Source of the DNA: Oncomelania hupensis
Taxonomy: Eukaryota; Mollusca; Gastropoda; Littorinimorpha; Pomatiopsidae
Direction: 5' to 3'
Assembly: GCA_036898135.1 (NCBI GenBank)
Contig: CM072514.1
Location: 81,005,541-81,069,540, forward strand
DNA: 64,000 nucleotides
The notes below the pieces were generated by a model. The model had not been told where the DNA came from and did not search any database. It saw nothing but the letters and a program-made list of their open reading frames with translations. This document shows positions 55,847 to 64,000 of this stretch, piece after piece. A program made the translations under genes and the position numbers. Position 1 is the first letter of the stretch. The number at the start of each line of letters is the position of its first letter.

Positions 55847-56165
55847 GGCTACGTTCATGCTAAGCCCGGCAAGTTGCCGTCAGCCAGTTGCCGTCACCAG
55901 TGTTCACGAAAGAGCCCGAAGTTGCTGTCCGGCGAATTGCTGCCACACTTTACTTTGTATACAAAGATGGCGCTTTGACCAGCCAGCCGTTTTTTTGTGT
56001 GACATGCGACAAAGCATTTTGCTGGCTGACGGCAACTGGCTGCAGCATGAACGTGCATCGCCGGTTTTCATGGTGGGAAAGAAGAAAAGGGCATAACCAC
56101 AGATTCCAACCAGTGGCCGGCGGCAGCCGACGTCAAATTGCCGGGTTTAGCATGAGTAGGGTACC
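55847..56165. mobile_element. PIF/Harbinger-like MITE
   Basis: A 319-bp element with inverted ends GGCTACGTTCATGCTAAGCC and, reverse-complemented, GGTACCCTACTCATGCTAAACC, continuing into CCCGGCAA and beyond. TAA flanks both sides (55,844-55,846 and 56,166-56,168), the 3-bp duplication of Harbinger elements. It begins 51 bp beyond the gene B stop codon, so it probably lies in the 3' UTR. Confidence 0.8.
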
Positions 56166-56216
56166 TAAGTAACAAAACAATAAAATGTCCAATATTTTTA
56201 TCAGTGAAGGAGTGCT

Positions 56217-62240
<6,024 letters not shown>

Positions 62241-62455
62241 CTGTGCACAGGGCAAGTCAAACGTTTTACACAACAGGTGAAATAATTGTTCTGAATTAAA
62301 ACACTTAAAACTCATCCGTCAAGACGAAATGTGGCTACCTTTATGGTGGGAGAGATCGAAGCCGCTTACGCACGTAAAAAAACACCACAGTAGCAAGTTT
62401 GCAGAATTGTAGCTTCGGTACGAAAAGGAGAAGAAGAGAGCTTACAGCTCAAAGA

Positions 62456-62701
62456 GTTGCTGCTGCTGCTGCTTAAGAAGAAGAACAAGAAGAAGAAGAA
62501 GAAAGAGTTGCTGCTGCTGCTGAAGGAGAAGAAGAAGAAGAAGAAGAAGAAGAAGTGCTGCTGCTGCTGCTGAAGAAGAAGAAGAAGAAGAAGAAGAAGA
62601 AGAAGAAGAAGAAGAAGAAGAAGAAGAAGAAGAAGAAGAAGAAGAAGAAGAAGAAGAAGAAGAAAGAGTTGCTGCTGCTGCTGAAGGAGAAGAAGAAGAA
62701 G

Positions 62702-62732
<31 letters not shown>

Positions 62733-63740
62733 GCTGCTGCTGCTAAAGAAGAAGAAGAAGAAGAAGAAGAAGAAGAAGAAGAAGAAGAAGAAGAAGAAGA
62801 AGAAGAAGAAGAAGAAGAAAGACTTGCTGCTGCTGCTGAAGAAGAAGAAGAAGAAAGAGTTGCTGCTGCTGCTGAAGAAGAAGAAGAAGAAAGAGTTGCT
62901 GCTGCTGCTGAAGAAGAAGAAGAAGAAAGAGTTGCTGCTGCTGCTGAAGAAGAAGAAGAAGAAAGAGTTGCTGCTGCTGCTGAAGAAGAAGAAGAAGAAG
63001 AAGAAGAAGAAGAAGAAGAAGAAAGAGTTGCTGCTGCTGCTGAAGAAGAAGAAGAAGAAAGAGTTGCTGCTGCTGAAGAAGAAGAAGAAGAAGAAGAAGA
63101 AGAAGAAGAAGAAGAAGAAGAAGAAGAAGAAGAAGAAGAAGAAGAAAGAGTTGCTGCTGCTGCTGAAGAAGAAGAAGAAGAAGAAGAAGAAGAAGAAGAA
63201 GAAGAAGAAGAAGAAGAAGAAGAAGAAGAAGAAGAAGAAGAAAGAGTTGCTGCTGCTGAAGAAGAGAAGAAGAAGAAGAAGAAGAAGAAGAAGAAGAAGA
63301 AGAAGAAGAAGAAGAAGAAGAAGAAGAAGAAGAAGAAGAAAGAGTTGCTGCTGCTGCTGCTGAAGAAGAAGAAGAAGAAAGAGAAGAAGAAGAAGAAGAA
63401 GAAGAAGAAGAAGAAGAAGAAGAAGAAGAAGAAGAAGAAGAAGAAGAAGAAGAAGAAGAAGAAAGAGTTGCTGCTGCTGCTGAAGAAGAAGAAGAAGAAG
63501 AAGAAGAAGAAGAAGAAGAAGAAGAAGAAGAAGAAGAAGAAGAAGAAGAAGAAGAAGAAGAAGAAGAAGAAAGAGTTGCTGCTGAAGAAGAAGAAGAAGA
63601 AGAAGAAGAAGAAGAAGAAGAAGAAGAAGAAGAAGAAGAAGAAGAAGAAGAAGAAGAAGAAGAAGACGAACAAGAACAAGAAGAACAAGAACAAGAACAA
63701 GAAGAACAAGAACAAGAAGAAGAAGAACAAGAAGAAGAAG

Positions 63741-63783
<43 letters not shown>

Positions 63784-63844
63784 TCAAGAACAAGAAGAAC
63801 AAGAAGAAGAACAAGAAGAGTTGCAGCTGCTGCTGAAGAAGAAC
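62456..63844. repeat. Compound GAA / CTG minisatellite array, about 1.4 kb
   Basis: Roughly 18 modules, each an (AAG)n block joined to AAAGAGTTGCTGCTGCTGCT. Four successive modules (62,858-62,993) have an exact 36-bp period. Others differ only in the number of GAA triplets. The right end shades into CAA/GAACAA repeats. It probably lies in a gene B intron, where the transcript reads UUC and CAG repeats. Confidence 0.95.
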
Positions 63845-64000
63845 AAGAAGGTTCGACGGTCGCTTGCAAGCCGACCAGCCATTACAATGTTTCCCTTACC
63901 AATCATCCCGAGTTCTATCTTCCCCCATACAACGCGGCTCCATCTCATTTAGGAGAAGAAGTCTCAGCTACTCTGCATTCCATTTTTTAAAAGAGTCGTT
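63845..64000. other. Window edge, no exon identified
   Basis: No gene B exon could be recognised here, so the next upstream exon lies outside the window. Confidence 0.4.

Noticed and set aside
62366..63869. Very long open frames (up to about 480 codons) on both strands
   Set aside because: They consist of homopolymers of Phe, Ser, Leu, Lys or Glu encoded by the GAA/CTG array and exist in several frames at once. They are not genes.

Overview
Eukaryotic genomic DNA, most likely from a marine invertebrate and probably a mollusc (inference). It is AT-rich and intron-bearing, and it is saturated with degraded transposons: RTE-type LINE 3' ends with a GGATAG tail, SINEs ending GCGCTATATAAG, and hAT, Tigger, Harbinger-like and gypsy remains. 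There are no operons, tRNA or rRNA genes, or CRISPR arrays. Gene names rest on my own reading; no database search was run.

Two host genes can be supported. Gene A (+ strand, about 6.9-38.0 kb) is a spliced gene of 11 proposed coding exons whose intron phases all agree. It encodes a low-complexity protein of about 1,340 residues: a Pro/Gln/Ser-rich N-terminal part, then repeated Arg-Gly-rich basic blocks alternating with acidic Ser/Glu stretches, and a Cys-containing C-terminus. I do not recognise the family. Gene B (- strand, 62,240 to 56,217) is the 3' part (four exons) of an SLC2A13/HMIT-like proton/myo-inositol transporter. It shows the Cys-rich extracellular loop, the GPMPW motif and the terminal PETK motif. 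Its 5' exons lie beyond the right edge.

Layout. 0.3-1.9 kb: hAT element with a transposase relic. 2.2-3.4 kb: long AT-rich palindromic element carrying a 39-bp retroposon insertion. 3.5-6 kb: SINEs, GATA array, LTR and LINE fragments. 6.9-38 kb: gene A, with introns holding a solo LTR, RTE tails, hAT and Tigger elements, a tRNA/5S-like SINE nested in the Tigger, a gypsy remnant interrupted by a hAT-like element, and a TIR element. 38-43.6 kb: RTE tail, 33-bp minisatellite, 1.2-kb TIR element. 43.7-53.3 kb: a cluster of copies of one roughly 580-710-bp retroposon, here called R1, most with 11-14-bp target-site duplications. 54.5-55.1 kb: 41-bp minisatellite. 55.8-62.2 kb: gene B and its intronic repeats. 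62.5-63.8 kb: compound GAA/CTG array.

The most notable observations concern R1. The family is unfamiliar to me, has two recurrent 5' ends and two alternative short-repeat tails. One copy has used the polypyrimidine tract of gene A's last exon as its target-site duplication. Two copies of different tail type have inserted independently at the same target.
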